Shown here one piece after another: positions 1 through 7,344 of a stretch of DNA of 12,343 bases. Position numbers and translations under genes: made by a program. The notes under the pieces were generated by a model that worked only from the letters and a program-made list of their open reading frames with translations, searched no databases and was not told where the DNA came from. Position 1 is the stretch's first letter; every line of letters starts with the position of its first letter. This DNA is from an uncultured Acidobacteriota bacterium (GTDB taxonomy: Bacteria > Acidobacteriota > Vicinamibacteria > Vicinamibacterales > UBA8438). The stretch lies in assembly GCA_913043805.1 (NCBI GenBank), contig CAJWMX010000034.1, forward strand, positions 1 through 12,343. The letters run 5' to 3'.

Positions 1-1
1 C

Positions 2-928
2 GAGCCGGTATCGGGTGTGCCGACCGTCCTGTCGCAGGGATTGGCCGGGTTGATGGATGTCGCGCTGCATCCCGACTTCGCCGAGAACCGGCTGGTGTAT
101 CTCTCCTATACCCGGCCGGTGACCGAGCGCGAAGGCACGGTGGCGCTTGTCCGGGGCCGACTCGACGGGATGGCGCTTCGCGAGGTCGAGGACGTCTTCG
201 TCGCCGAGCCGTGGGGCGGGTCGACCGCCGCGGCGCGGATTGCCTTCGCTCCGGACGGCTTGTTGTACATGACGGTCGGCGGTGCGTTCGGGACCAATCC
301 GGATGAGTCCCGGGCTCAGGACCCGAGCAGCCACGCCGGCAAGATTCTGCGCCTGCGTGACGACGGCTCCGTGCCGCCCGACAATCCGTTCGTTGGGCGG
401 GACGGCTACAAGCCCGAGATCTTCTCGCTCGGTCACCGCAATCAGCAGGGGTTGGCCTTCCATCCGGCGACGGCCACGCCGCTGGCGACCGAGCACGCGG
501 TGCAGGGCGGCGACGAGTTGAACGTCATCCAGCCGGGAGGGAACTACGGCTGGCCCGTGGTGTCCTACGGACGGCAGTATACGGGCGAGCGGGTCACCGG
601 TCGCTTCTGGGCCGACGGGATGGTCGAGCCGCTCGTCTTCTGGGTGCCCTCGATTGCGCCCTCGGGCCTGGCGTTCTATACCGGCGACCGTTTCCCGGAG
701 TGGCAGGGAAATCTCTTCGTCGGGTCGATGATGACCGGCCGTATCGGTCGTACCGGCCACATCGAGCGGATCGTCTTCAATGAGAACGGTGAGGAACTGG
801 CTCGTGAGTGGCTCTTGACCGAACTGCGTCAACGGATCCGCGACGTCAAGCAGGGGCCGGATGGACTGCTCTACGTGTTGACTGAGGAGGACGACGCGAC
901 GCTGCTTCGGCTCGAGCCGATGCGCTGA
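2..928 (+). CDS. PQQ-dependent sugar dehydrogenase (GSDH family), 5'-truncated
   Basis: This is the C-terminal 308 residues of a soluble, periplasmic-type aldose/sorbosone dehydrogenase, a PQQ- and calcium-dependent six-bladed propeller that oxidises sugars. The frame is open back to base 2 with no stop, so the true start and any signal peptide lie outside the window; the GTG at 17 is an internal Val codon. Family motifs are clear: GLAGLMDVALHPDF near the left edge, IAFAPDGLLYMTVGG, then SLGHRNQQGLAFHP, whose His (codon 434-436) matches the catalytic base of soluble glucose dehydrogenase. GGDELNVIQPGGNYGWP and a closing DVKQGPDGLLYVLT blade follow. The stop is TGA at 926-928, 20 nt before the dioxygenase gene, which suggests cotranscription. 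The family call is secure; the substrate is not visible. Confidence 0.93.
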   Translation, partial: EPVSGVPTVLSQGLAGLMDVALHPDFAENRLVYLSYTRPVTEREGTVALVRGRLDGMALREVEDVFVAEPWGGSTAAARIAFAPDGLLYMTVGGAFGTNPDESRAQDPSSHAGKILRLRDDGSVPPDNPFVGRDGYKPEIFSLGHRNQQGLAFHPATATPLATEHAVQGGDELNVIQPGGNYGWPVVSYGRQYTGERVTGRFWADGMVEPLVFWVPSIAPSGLAFYTGDRFPEWQGNLFVGSMMTGRIGRTGHIERIVFNENGEELAREWLLTELRQRIRDVKQGPDGLLYVLTEEDDATLLRLEPMR

Positions 929-948
929 GCACTTCGTCCCGATACGGC

Positions 949-1965
949 GTGCGTGCGCTCTCTCTCGATGGAACGCCGGGCCATTGGCGCGGGCCGGAAC
1001 TGTTCGACCGCACCGACTGGGGGCGTCAGCTGGTCGCCGCGGACCTCGACCCGCTCGAGGCGGTCGCGACGCGAGCGGATCCCGAGCGCTGGGCCGACCA
1101 GGGCTCGGAGGCGTTCCCGCTTCCGACGCTCGGGCCCCTGATCTCCGCACTGCAAACCGAGTTGGAGCACGGCGCCGGCGCCGTGCTACTGCGCGGTCTT
1201 CCGGTGGCGCGCTGGGGAGAGGAGATCAGCACCCGCGCGTTCTGGGCGATGGCGAACCACCTTGGCACGCCGCTGTCCCAGAGCGCGTCCGGGGAGCGGG
1301 TCTTCCATGTCCGGGACCACGGCTACGCGCCCGACGATCCACGCTACCGTGGTCCGGCCTCGCGCGCTCGCCTCAGTTTTCACACCGACCGGTGTGACGT
1401 CATCGCGTTCTGTTGTCTCCGTGCGGCCGAGACCGGCGGCGAGAACTACGTCGTGAGCTCGGTGGCGCTCTATGAAGCGTTGCGTCGCGAGCAGCCGGGC
1501 GTGCTCGAGGTCCTGTGTGAGCCGTTCCCGTATGTGCGTCACACGGTGGACCACGGGAACGCCCTGCCATTCTGTGAGCTGCCGGTATTCTCGGAGCGTG
1601 ACGGCCAGTTCGGCGCGCACTTCCTGCGAGTCCTCATCGACCGGGCTGACCGGGCGCCCGAGGCGCCGAGTCTCACCGCGCGACAGCGCGAGGCGCTCGA
1701 TGCGCTCGAGACGCTGGCCGAGGACCCGGCGCTGCATGTGCGGTTCCGGCTCGGCGCCGGCGACATCCTGCTGCTCAACAACTGGATCACGTTTCATCGC
1801 CGGAGCGCGTTCACCGACCAGGGTGCGCCAGAAACCAGACGCCATCTCCTGCGGATCTGGCTGTCGATGGCCAACAGTCGGCCGATTGCCGACTGTTTCG
1901 TCGACCATTTCGGTGCGACGGCGGCCGGCGTGCTTCGGGGTGGGATGAAACCGCGCGTGGGGTGA
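949..1965 (+). CDS. TauD/TfdA-family Fe(II)/2-oxoglutarate-dependent dioxygenase
   Basis: The protein has 338 residues and a GTG start. It is a cytoplasmic non-heme iron oxygenase of the clavaminate synthase/TauD fold. The facial triad is visible: His145 and Asp147 in FHTDRCD, and His283 in NWITFHRRSAF. Arg302 in RRHLLRIWLSM is placed to bind the 2-oxoglutarate carboxylate. The middle segment LRAAETGGENYVVSSVALYEAL is typical of the TauD-like group that acts on small molecules. At 338 residues it is somewhat longer than classical TauD. It follows the sugar dehydrogenase by 20 nt and overlaps the transporter gene by 4 nt (GTGA at 1962), consistent with translational coupling. The substrate cannot be read from sequence, and nothing nearby points to sulfonate use. 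No convincing Shine-Dalgarno was seen, so the exact start is less certain than the family. Confidence 0.88.
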   Translation: MRALSLDGTPGHWRGPELFDRTDWGRQLVAADLDPLEAVATRADPERWADQGSEAFPLPTLGPLISALQTELEHGAGAVLLRGLPVARWGEEISTRAFWAMANHLGTPLSQSASGERVFHVRDHGYAPDDPRYRGPASRARLSFHTDRCDVIAFCCLRAAETGGENYVVSSVALYEALRREQPGVLEVLCEPFPYVRHTVDHGNALPFCELPVFSERDGQFGAHFLRVLIDRADRAPEAPSLTARQREALDALETLAEDPALHVRFRLGAGDILLLNNWITFHRRSAFTDQGAPETRRHLLRIWLSMANSRPIADCFVDHFGATAAGVLRGGMKPRVG

Positions 1966-2900
1966 GCATGGTGCACCATCACCATCATCACCACGACCAC
2001 GGAGTCTCCGGTGAAGGGACCGGGGGAGACCGGCGGCTGTTGTGGGCCGTCGGCGTGAACACGCTCCTCACCGTCGCGCAGGTGGTGGGTGGCGTGCTGT
2101 CCGGAAGCCTGTCTTTGGTCGCCGATGCGCTCCACAATCTGGGCGATGCGGCGGCGCTCCTCATCGCATGGGTGGCGCGTCGCATCGGCCGACGTCCGGC
2201 CGATAGCGCTCAGACGTTCGGCTATCGGCGAGCCGAGCTGGTTGGAGCGCTGATCAACGCCACCACCCTCAACGTGGTCGGGGTCTATCTGATCTACGAA
2301 GCGTTGGTGAGGGCGATCGACCCGCCACCGGTCGCCGGATGGACGGTGATCGCCGTTGCTGGTGTGGCCCTGGTGGTCGACCTGATCACGGCCGCGCTCA
2401 CGTGGAGGATGGCGCGCGGCAGCCTCAACGTGCGAGCCGCCTTCGTGCACAATCTGACCGACGCGCTTGGTTCCGTGGCCGTCATCGTGGCTGGCGTGCT
2501 CATCATCCGCTACCAGTGGTACCTGGCCGACGTCATCGCGACGCTGTTGATCGCCGGCTACGCCATTTACCACGGCATCGGCATCACCAGACAGGCCAGT
2601 CGCATCTTGACCCTTGGCGTGCCCCACGATGTGCACGTGCCTAGCCTGGCCGAGGCGCTGCGGGCGGTAGATGGGGTCTCGGACGTCCATCATCTCCACG
2701 TGTGGGAGCTTGACGAATCACAGCGGTCGTTCGAAGGCCACGTCGTGATCGAGCGGCCGGACGCGGCGCTGGCCGAGCGGGTCAAGGGGCTGGTGCGTGG
2801 CGTCCTCGAGCGCCACGGCATCAGCCATTCCACGATCGAGTGCGAGTATGGCCAGATCCGTGAGGGCTGTCAGCAGGGTGAGGTCGTCGCCCCGCATTAA
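1962..2900 (+). CDS. Cation diffusion facilitator, zinc type (CzcD/ZitB-like), His-rich N-terminus
   Basis: This is a 312-residue inner-membrane metal/proton antiporter that exports Zn2+ or a similar ion from the cytoplasm. It opens MSMVHHHHHHHDHG, with seven consecutive His, a natural metal-binding tail. Six TM segments follow. The transport site is HxxxD in TM2 (His58, Asp62 in DALHNLGD) and HxxxD in TM5 (His163, Asp167 in VHNLTDALGS), the His/Asp pattern usual for zinc CDFs. The cytoplasmic C-terminal domain begins around VPHDVHVPSLAEAL and carries VHHLHVWELDE. The start is either GTG 1962, overlapping the dioxygenase stop, or ATG 1968, two residues later. The length is normal for the family. 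The link to the upstream enzymes is only positional; supplying or clearing metal for them would be speculation. Confidence 0.93.
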   Translation: MSMVHHHHHHHDHGVSGEGTGGDRRLLWAVGVNTLLTVAQVVGGVLSGSLSLVADALHNLGDAAALLIAWVARRIGRRPADSAQTFGYRRAELVGALINATTLNVVGVYLIYEALVRAIDPPPVAGWTVIAVAGVALVVDLITAALTWRMARGSLNVRAAFVHNLTDALGSVAVIVAGVLIIRYQWYLADVIATLLIAGYAIYHGIGITRQASRILTLGVPHDVHVPSLAEALRAVDGVSDVHHLHVWELDESQRSFEGHVVIERPDAALAERVKGLVRGVLERHGISHSTIECEYGQIREGCQQGEVVAPH

Positions 2901-2997
2901 GCTTCCATGGGGCTTCGCCCCAAACCTCACGCGGCGCCAGTGGGGGCCCCACGCCCCGCAGGCTCTCGCACCGGGAGCCTGCTACCCTAAGGCGGCT
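2901..2997 (+). other. Hairpin-rich spacer between transporter and amidase genes
   Basis: The 97-nt gap holds three palindromes: TGGGGC/GCCCCA with a TTC loop (2908-2922), GTGGGG/CCCCAC with one central base (2940-2952), and GCAGGCTC/GAGCCTGC with a 9-nt loop (2958-2982). None is followed by a T tract, so a classical intrinsic terminator is not shown. The first may still stabilise or end the transporter mRNA. The third ends 15 nt before the amidase ATG and close to its ribosome binding site (AAGG at 2989-2992), so it could affect translation. Confidence 0.5.
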
Positions 2998-4719
2998 ATG
3001 GACGAAAGGAAGCGGGCGCTGAACCGTCGGCGGTTCATCGTGGGGCTGTCGGCGGCGGGGATCAGCTCCCCCTTTATGCCTGGTGCGCTGGCGGCCGTCG
3101 CGCAGGACGCGGATCTGGTGACCGTCGACATGCTGGAGACGGCGCAGCGGATCGCTGGTCTCGATTTCACCGAGGGCGAGCTGGCTGCGATCGCGGCGCG
3201 TCTGAATCGACCCGGCGCCGATCGCAACGACTTCGAGACCCTCCGGGCGGCGGGGCTCGGCAACGCCACCCAGCCGGCGCTGGTGTTCAACCCGGTGCCG
3301 CCCGCCATGCGTCTGCCGACCGAGCGCCGGCCAATGCGCCGGTCGGAGATGGCCGTGGAGATGCCGACGTCGGACGAGGCGCTGGCGTTTTTGCCCCTGA
3401 CCCACCTCGCCAGGCTGATCGAGACCCGGCAGCTGACCTCCACCGAGCTGACCCGCCTCTATCTGGAGCGGCTCCGGCGTTATGACCCGATGCTGCGCTG
3501 CGTGGTCACCGTGACCGAGGAACTGGCTCGCCAGCAGGCGCGTCGCGCCGACGAAGAGATCGCGGCCGGCACCTACCGCGGGCCGTTGCATGGCATTCCC
3601 TGGGGGGCGAAAGACCTGCTGGCGGTGCGAGGGACGCGTACCACCTGGGGCGCCTCGCCGTATCGCGAGCAGGTGATCGACACCGACGCCACCGTGTACA
3701 CGCGGCTGCGCGATGCCGGCGCGGTGCTGGTCGCGAAGCTGTCGATGGGAGCGCTGGCCTCCGGAGACCGGTGGTTCGGCGGCAGAGCCCGCAACCCCTG
3801 GAATCCGGGACAGGGGGCGAGCGGGTCATCGGCCGGGCCCGGCGCGGCCACCGCCGCGGGGCTGGTGGGGTTCTCGATCGGTACCGAAACGCGAGGTTCG
3901 ATCATCTCGCCGTCCACGCGCAACGGAGTTACCGGGCTCCGCCCGACGTTCGGTCGCGTCAGCCGCCATGGAGCGATGGCGCTCAGCTGGAGCATGGACA
4001 AGATCGGCCCGATGTGTCGCGGGGCCGAAGATTGCGCGCTGGTGCTCGATGCCATCCACGGACCGGATGGGCACGACAACTCTCTGCTGGACGTACCGTT
4101 CAACTGGGATGCCGGTCGCGACCTGCGCGAGCTCAAGGTCGGCTATCTTCGAGCCGAGTTCGACCAGGACATCCCCGAGAATCCGCAGAATCCGGATCTT
4201 GCGGCGGGTCGCCGCCAGCGGCTCTCCAATGCTCGCGCGTCGCTCCAGGCGATCCGCGGGCTCGGAATCACGGTCGAGCCGTTCGATCTCCCCGAGCTGC
4301 CGAGTGGGGCGCTCGGTTTCATCCTGGGCACCGAGGCGGCCGCGGCGTTTGACGTCGAAACGCTCGACGGCGCGCTGGACGGCATGCGTCAGCCTCCGGA
4401 AGAGAGCCGCTGGCCGGACAGCTTTCGAGCGTCCCGCTTCGTGCCGGCGGTCGAGTATCTCCAGGCGAACAGGCTGCGGATGCGGGTGATAGAGGAACTA
4501 CACGAAGCGCTCGGCGACCTCGATCTGTTCCTGGGGAGCGATCTCGGACTGACGAATCTCACGGGTCATCCGGAGGTGAGCCTGCCGAACGGGTTCTTTC
4601 GAGGTTCTCCGACGAGCCTGCGCATGACCGGCAAGCTGTTCGGTGAAGCCGAGCTGCTGCGGCTCGCCCATGCCTATCAGGGCGCGACCGAGTACCACCT
4701 GGCGCACCCGGCGCTGTAG
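2998..4719 (+). CDS. Tat-exported amidase-signature family hydrolase
   Basis: The protein has 573 residues. The frame is open upstream, but ATG 2998 follows an AAGG ribosome site and starts directly into a Tat signal: NRRRFIVGLSAAG at residues 9-21, with a likely cleavage after AVA near residue 35. It should therefore act in the periplasm as a folded enzyme. The mature part is an amidase-signature hydrolase with the Lys-cisSer-Ser triad: Lys205 in WGAKDLL, Ser277 in GASGSSAG and nucleophile Ser301 in GTETRGSIISPS. Ser277 and Ser301 are 24 residues apart, as in FAAH. The usual GGS before the nucleophile reads RGS. An N-terminal extension of about 130 residues precedes the core, and TGLRPTFGRVSRHGAMALSWSMDKIGP follows the nucleophile. 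It is related to GatA, but export rules out tRNA transamidation; it probably cleaves an amide or short peptide amide. It stands alone in its transcription unit. Confidence 0.9.
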   Translation: MDERKRALNRRRFIVGLSAAGISSPFMPGALAAVAQDADLVTVDMLETAQRIAGLDFTEGELAAIAARLNRPGADRNDFETLRAAGLGNATQPALVFNPVPPAMRLPTERRPMRRSEMAVEMPTSDEALAFLPLTHLARLIETRQLTSTELTRLYLERLRRYDPMLRCVVTVTEELARQQARRADEEIAAGTYRGPLHGIPWGAKDLLAVRGTRTTWGASPYREQVIDTDATVYTRLRDAGAVLVAKLSMGALASGDRWFGGRARNPWNPGQGASGSSAGPGAATAAGLVGFSIGTETRGSIISPSTRNGVTGLRPTFGRVSRHGAMALSWSMDKIGPMCRGAEDCALVLDAIHGPDGHDNSLLDVPFNWDAGRDLRELKVGYLRAEFDQDIPENPQNPDLAAGRRQRLSNARASLQAIRGLGITVEPFDLPELPSGALGFILGTEAAAAFDVETLDGALDGMRQPPEESRWPDSFRASRFVPAVEYLQANRLRMRVIEELHEALGDLDLFLGSDLGLTNLTGHPEVSLPNGFFRGSPTSLRMTGKLFGEAELLRLAHAYQGATEYHLAHPAL

Positions 4720-4736
4720 GCCGACCGCCGGAACGC

Positions 4737-4754
4737 TGTTACAGAACTATTACA
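4737..4754 (+). promoter_or_regulatory. Direct repeat TGTTACA-N4-TATTACA, candidate response-regulator box
   Basis: Two heptamers, 6 of 7 identical, lie with an 11-bp period in a locally AT-rich patch 47 nt upstream of the desaturase start. A 7-4-7 direct-repeat layout is the known form of PhoB/OmpR-type binding sites, and an OmpR-type regulator is encoded in the same operon. A weak -10-like TAGGCT lies at 4777-4782. The site is visible; its function is inferred. Confidence 0.45.
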
Positions 4755-4800
4755 TCGGGTCGGCCGTGGCCGTTGGTAGGCTGAGTCCGGAGGAGTTGCC

Positions 4801-5673
4801 GTGCAGACCGACCTTGTCGTCAACGATCGCACCCGAATCAGCTGGGTGACCACGATCGCGCTCATCGTGTTTCACGTGCTCGCGGTAGTGGCCCTCTTCA
4901 ATGTCACCTGGGGCGTCGTGATCCTCGCCTTCGCGCTGCACTGGATCTGCATCGGCTGGGGCATCGGCCTGGGCTATCACCGGCTGCATACCCATCGCTC
5001 CTACAAGACCTACAAGCCGATCGAGTATTTCTTAGCCATTTGCGGCACCCTCACGCTTGAGGGTGGGCCGATCTTCTGGACCGCACTGCATCGCATCCAT
5101 CACCAGAACTCGGACAAGCAGGGCGACCCGCATACGCCGCGAGACGGCAAGTGGTGGTCGCACATTCTCTGGACCATCTTCGGGGAAGAGATGCACTCGA
5201 ACACCGAGGTGATGGGCAAGTACGCGCCCGACCTCATGAAAGACCGCTTCTATCGCGTGCTCACCCGCTGGCACTGGGTGCCGATGGTGGTGCTCGGGCT
5301 GACGCTACTGGCGATTGGCGGGTGGCCCTGGGCCCTGTGGGGCATCTTCCTGCGCGTCGTGGTCGGCCTGCACTGCACCTGGCTGGTCAACTCGGCGACG
5401 CACCTCTGGGGCAGCCGGCGGTTCGACACGACCGATGATTCCCGGAACCTCGGCTGGGTGGCACTCATCACGTTCGGTGAGGGCTGGCACAACAACCACC
5501 ACGCGCACCCCACCTCCGCCCGTCACGGCATGACCTGGCGCGAGCTCGATCTCAGCTGGCTGCAGATCCGGCTGATGCAGTCGCTGGGCCTGGCCTGGGA
5601 CGTCCAGGTGCCCACCGCGGCGCAGATCGCCAACAAGACCATTCCGGCCGAAGCCGAGCCCGAGGCCGCCTGA
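4801..5673 (+). CDS. Membrane fatty acid desaturase, delta-9 (DesC/OLE1-like)
   Basis: This 290-residue integral membrane di-iron enzyme introduces a cis double bond into acyl chains (acyl-CoA or acyl-lipid) and so controls membrane fluidity. All three histidine boxes are intact: HRLHTHR (HxxxxH), HRIHHQNSD (HxxHH) and GEGWHNNHHAHP (HxxHH). The distal NSATHLWGSRRFDT segment is typical of the delta-9 group. Hydrophobic pairs flank boxes one and two (residues about 14-50, and about 155-195 before the third box). The GTG start at 4801 has a strong Shine-Dalgarno, GGAGGAG at 4789-4795. It is followed after 40 nt by a histidine kinase and response regulator, so it is probably the target gene of that pair. 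Whether the substrate is acyl-CoA or phospholipid, and the exact regiospecificity, cannot be told from sequence. Confidence 0.93.
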   Translation: MQTDLVVNDRTRISWVTTIALIVFHVLAVVALFNVTWGVVILAFALHWICIGWGIGLGYHRLHTHRSYKTYKPIEYFLAICGTLTLEGGPIFWTALHRIHHQNSDKQGDPHTPRDGKWWSHILWTIFGEEMHSNTEVMGKYAPDLMKDRFYRVLTRWHWVPMVVLGLTLLAIGGWPWALWGIFLRVVVGLHCTWLVNSATHLWGSRRFDTTDDSRNLGWVALITFGEGWHNNHHAHPTSARHGMTWRELDLSWLQIRLMQSLGLAWDVQVPTAAQIANKTIPAEAEPEAA

Positions 5674-5684
5674 GCCGTACGGCT
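5673..5684. repeat. 12-nt perfect palindrome in the desaturase-kinase gap
   Basis: AGCCGTACGGCT starts on the last base of the desaturase stop codon and sits in the 40-nt spacer before the kinase. It could be a small operator or a processing hairpin between the structural and regulatory genes. No T tract follows, so full termination is unlikely. Confidence 0.3.
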
Positions 5685-5713
5685 GGACAGTCCGCACCAG
5701 AGGCGCGACACTA

Positions 5714-6628
5714 GTGCGCATGGACCGCTCTGGTGGCACGCGGCGGCGTGCGGTCGTCCTGGTGTGGTTGCTGGGCGCGGGGCTGATCGCGGTTGCGGTT
5801 GCCCTCAACATCAGCTTTATCGTCGTCAATTGGCGCGCTGGCCTGCTGTTGCTCGTCGGCGCGGTGAGTTTCGTCGTGTTGATCGGCGGGCTGGCGCTCA
5901 ATACGGCCTTCCTGGTTCGCGAGATCCGCAAGAGCGAGCAGCATGACGCGTTCATCCATGCCGTTACGCACGAGCTGAAGACGCCGCTCGCTTCGATCAA
6001 GCTCTATCTGCAGACCCTCCAGCAGCGCGAGCTCGACAGTGTTCGCCGCAGCGAGCTGATCGAGACCATGCTGGAGGACTCCGAACGCCTGCAGCAGACC
6101 ATCGACCAGATCTTGCTGGCCGGCAAGACCGGAGACGCTCGCCGGGTCGACAACCCCACTGAGGTCGACGTGGCGGATGTGGTGGGCGAATGCGTGCGGC
6201 TGGCCGGGAAGCGCCATCATCTCACAAACGGAGAGGTGAGCCTGGTGGACCGGTTGCCGCGGGGGACCTTGGTATTGGGTGATCGGGATGAGCTGGTCGC
6301 CGCGGTGACCAACCTGGTCGATAACGCCATCAAGTACTCGGGGGACCGGGTCAAAGTGGTGGTCGAGGTGGCCCGCGCTGGTGCGCGTCGGGTGGCGATC
6401 AGCGTGCGCGACCAGGGGATCGGGATCACCAGCGTCGAGTTGAAGCGTGTGTTTCGACGCTTCTATCGGCTGCCTGACGCGCTGCAGTCGCGCGTGCGCG
6501 GTACCGGCGTGGGGCTCTCGATCGTGCGGGCCGTGGCCCGCCGCCATGGGGGGCGCGCCTACGCCGAGAGCCGTGGCGCCGGCCAGGGCAGCACGTTCAC
6601 GCTCGAGCTGCCGTTGAAGACGTCATGA
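5714..6628 (+). CDS. Two-TM sensor histidine kinase without external sensor domain
   Basis: The protein has 304 residues. TM1 (about 13-37) and TM2 (about 43-67) are joined by only about five residues (VNWRA), so there is no periplasmic ligand domain, PAS or clear HAMP. This is the form of intramembrane-sensing kinases. The cytoplasmic HisKA domain begins right after TM2, with phospho-acceptor His86 in THELKTPLASIK. The ATPase domain has the N box NLVDNAIKYS (Asn200, Asn204), G1 DQGIGI, F box FRRFYR and G2 GTGVGLSIVRAV. All catalytic boxes are present. The chosen GTG start has AGAGG at 5699-5703 about 10 nt upstream; ATG 5720 is an alternative two codons in. The kinase precedes and overlaps its regulator by 4 nt, the reverse of the commoner order, and follows the desaturase. 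A membrane-state signal is inferred from the architecture and the neighbour. Confidence 0.92.
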   Translation: MRMDRSGGTRRRAVVLVWLLGAGLIAVAVALNISFIVVNWRAGLLLLVGAVSFVVLIGGLALNTAFLVREIRKSEQHDAFIHAVTHELKTPLASIKLYLQTLQQRELDSVRRSELIETMLEDSERLQQTIDQILLAGKTGDARRVDNPTEVDVADVVGECVRLAGKRHHLTNGEVSLVDRLPRGTLVLGDRDELVAAVTNLVDNAIKYSGDRVKVVVEVARAGARRVAISVRDQGIGITSVELKRVFRRFYRLPDALQSRVRGTGVGLSIVRAVARRHGGRAYAESRGAGQGSTFTLELPLKTS

Positions 6629-7344
6629 GCCGGGTGCTGATCGTCGAGGACGAAGAGCATCTGGCGGCCGGCCTCAAGCTCAACCTCGAGGCGGAGGGGT
6701 ACGACGCCGAGGTCGAAGAGGACGGACAGGTGGCGTTAGAGCGCCTCGTCGCGAGTGGCGGCGGCTTCGACGCGGTCCTGCTCGACGTGATGCTGCCCGG
6801 CCTAAATGGGTTCGAAGTGGTGCGTCGTCTTCGCGCTGCCGGGCAGTTCGTGCCGGTCATGCTCCTGACCGCCCGCTCCGAGCGGGATGATGTGCTCCGC
6901 GGGTTCGAGGCGGGGGCCGACGACTACCTCCCCAAACCGTTCGACCTGTCGATTCTGCTGGCCCGACTGCAGGGGCTGCTCCGGCGACACACCTGGCTGC
7001 GCGGGACCCACCAGGAGGATGAGGGGCCCGACGAGTTCGCCTTTTCCGGCAAACTGCTCGACTTTCGCGCCCAGGTGCTGCGCTGGGATGAGACCGAGCA
7101 GCCGCTGACCCTCATGGAGGCGACGCTGTTGCGCTACCTGGTGCGGCGAGAAGGGCAGACCGTGGCTCGGAAGGCGCTGCTCGAGGAGGTCTGGGGGGTG
7201 CGGGAAGACACCGACACCCGGACCGTCGACAATTTCATCGCTCGGCTGCGTCGGCATCTCGAGGCCGAGCCTTCTCACCCACGGCATCTCCTGACGGTAC
7301 GCGGCGTCGGCTATCGGTTCGTGGCGGAGCCGGAAGAGCAGTAA
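6625..7344 (+). CDS. OmpR-family response regulator (REC + winged helix)
   Basis: This 239-residue cytoplasmic transcription factor should be phosphorylated by the kinase encoded just upstream. The receiver domain (about 1-120) has the acidic pair Glu8/Asp9, phospho-acceptor Asp54 in LLDVMLPG, Thr82 in LLTARS and Lys104 in LPKPF. The C-terminal winged-helix domain (about 130-237) carries LTLMEATLLRYLVRREGQTVARKALLEEVW, VDNFIARLRRHLE and the closing wing VRGVGYRF, the OmpR/PhoB signature. Its ATG overlaps the kinase stop (ATGA at 6625-6628), giving strong coupling. This type usually binds direct repeats with an 11-bp period, and such a repeat is found upstream of the desaturase at 4737-4754. 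Confidence 0.95.
   Translation: MSRVLIVEDEEHLAAGLKLNLEAEGYDAEVEEDGQVALERLVASGGGFDAVLLDVMLPGLNGFEVVRRLRAAGQFVPVMLLTARSERDDVLRGFEAGADDYLPKPFDLSILLARLQGLLRRHTWLRGTHQEDEGPDEFAFSGKLLDFRAQVLRWDETEQPLTLMEATLLRYLVRREGQTVARKALLEEVWGVREDTDTRTVDNFIARLRRHLEAEPSHPRHLLTVRGVGYRFVAEPEEQ

Noticed and set aside
1794..2699. A 301-residue minus-strand open frame over the CDF gene
   Set aside because: It is low-complexity, rich in Arg, His and Asp, with no recognisable domain, and lies antisense to a clear transporter; a GC-rich shadow frame.
2797..2997. An upstream extension of the amidase to 2797
   Set aside because: It would overlap the transporter end and the hairpin spacer. The Tat signal begins directly at ATG 2998, which has a ribosome site.
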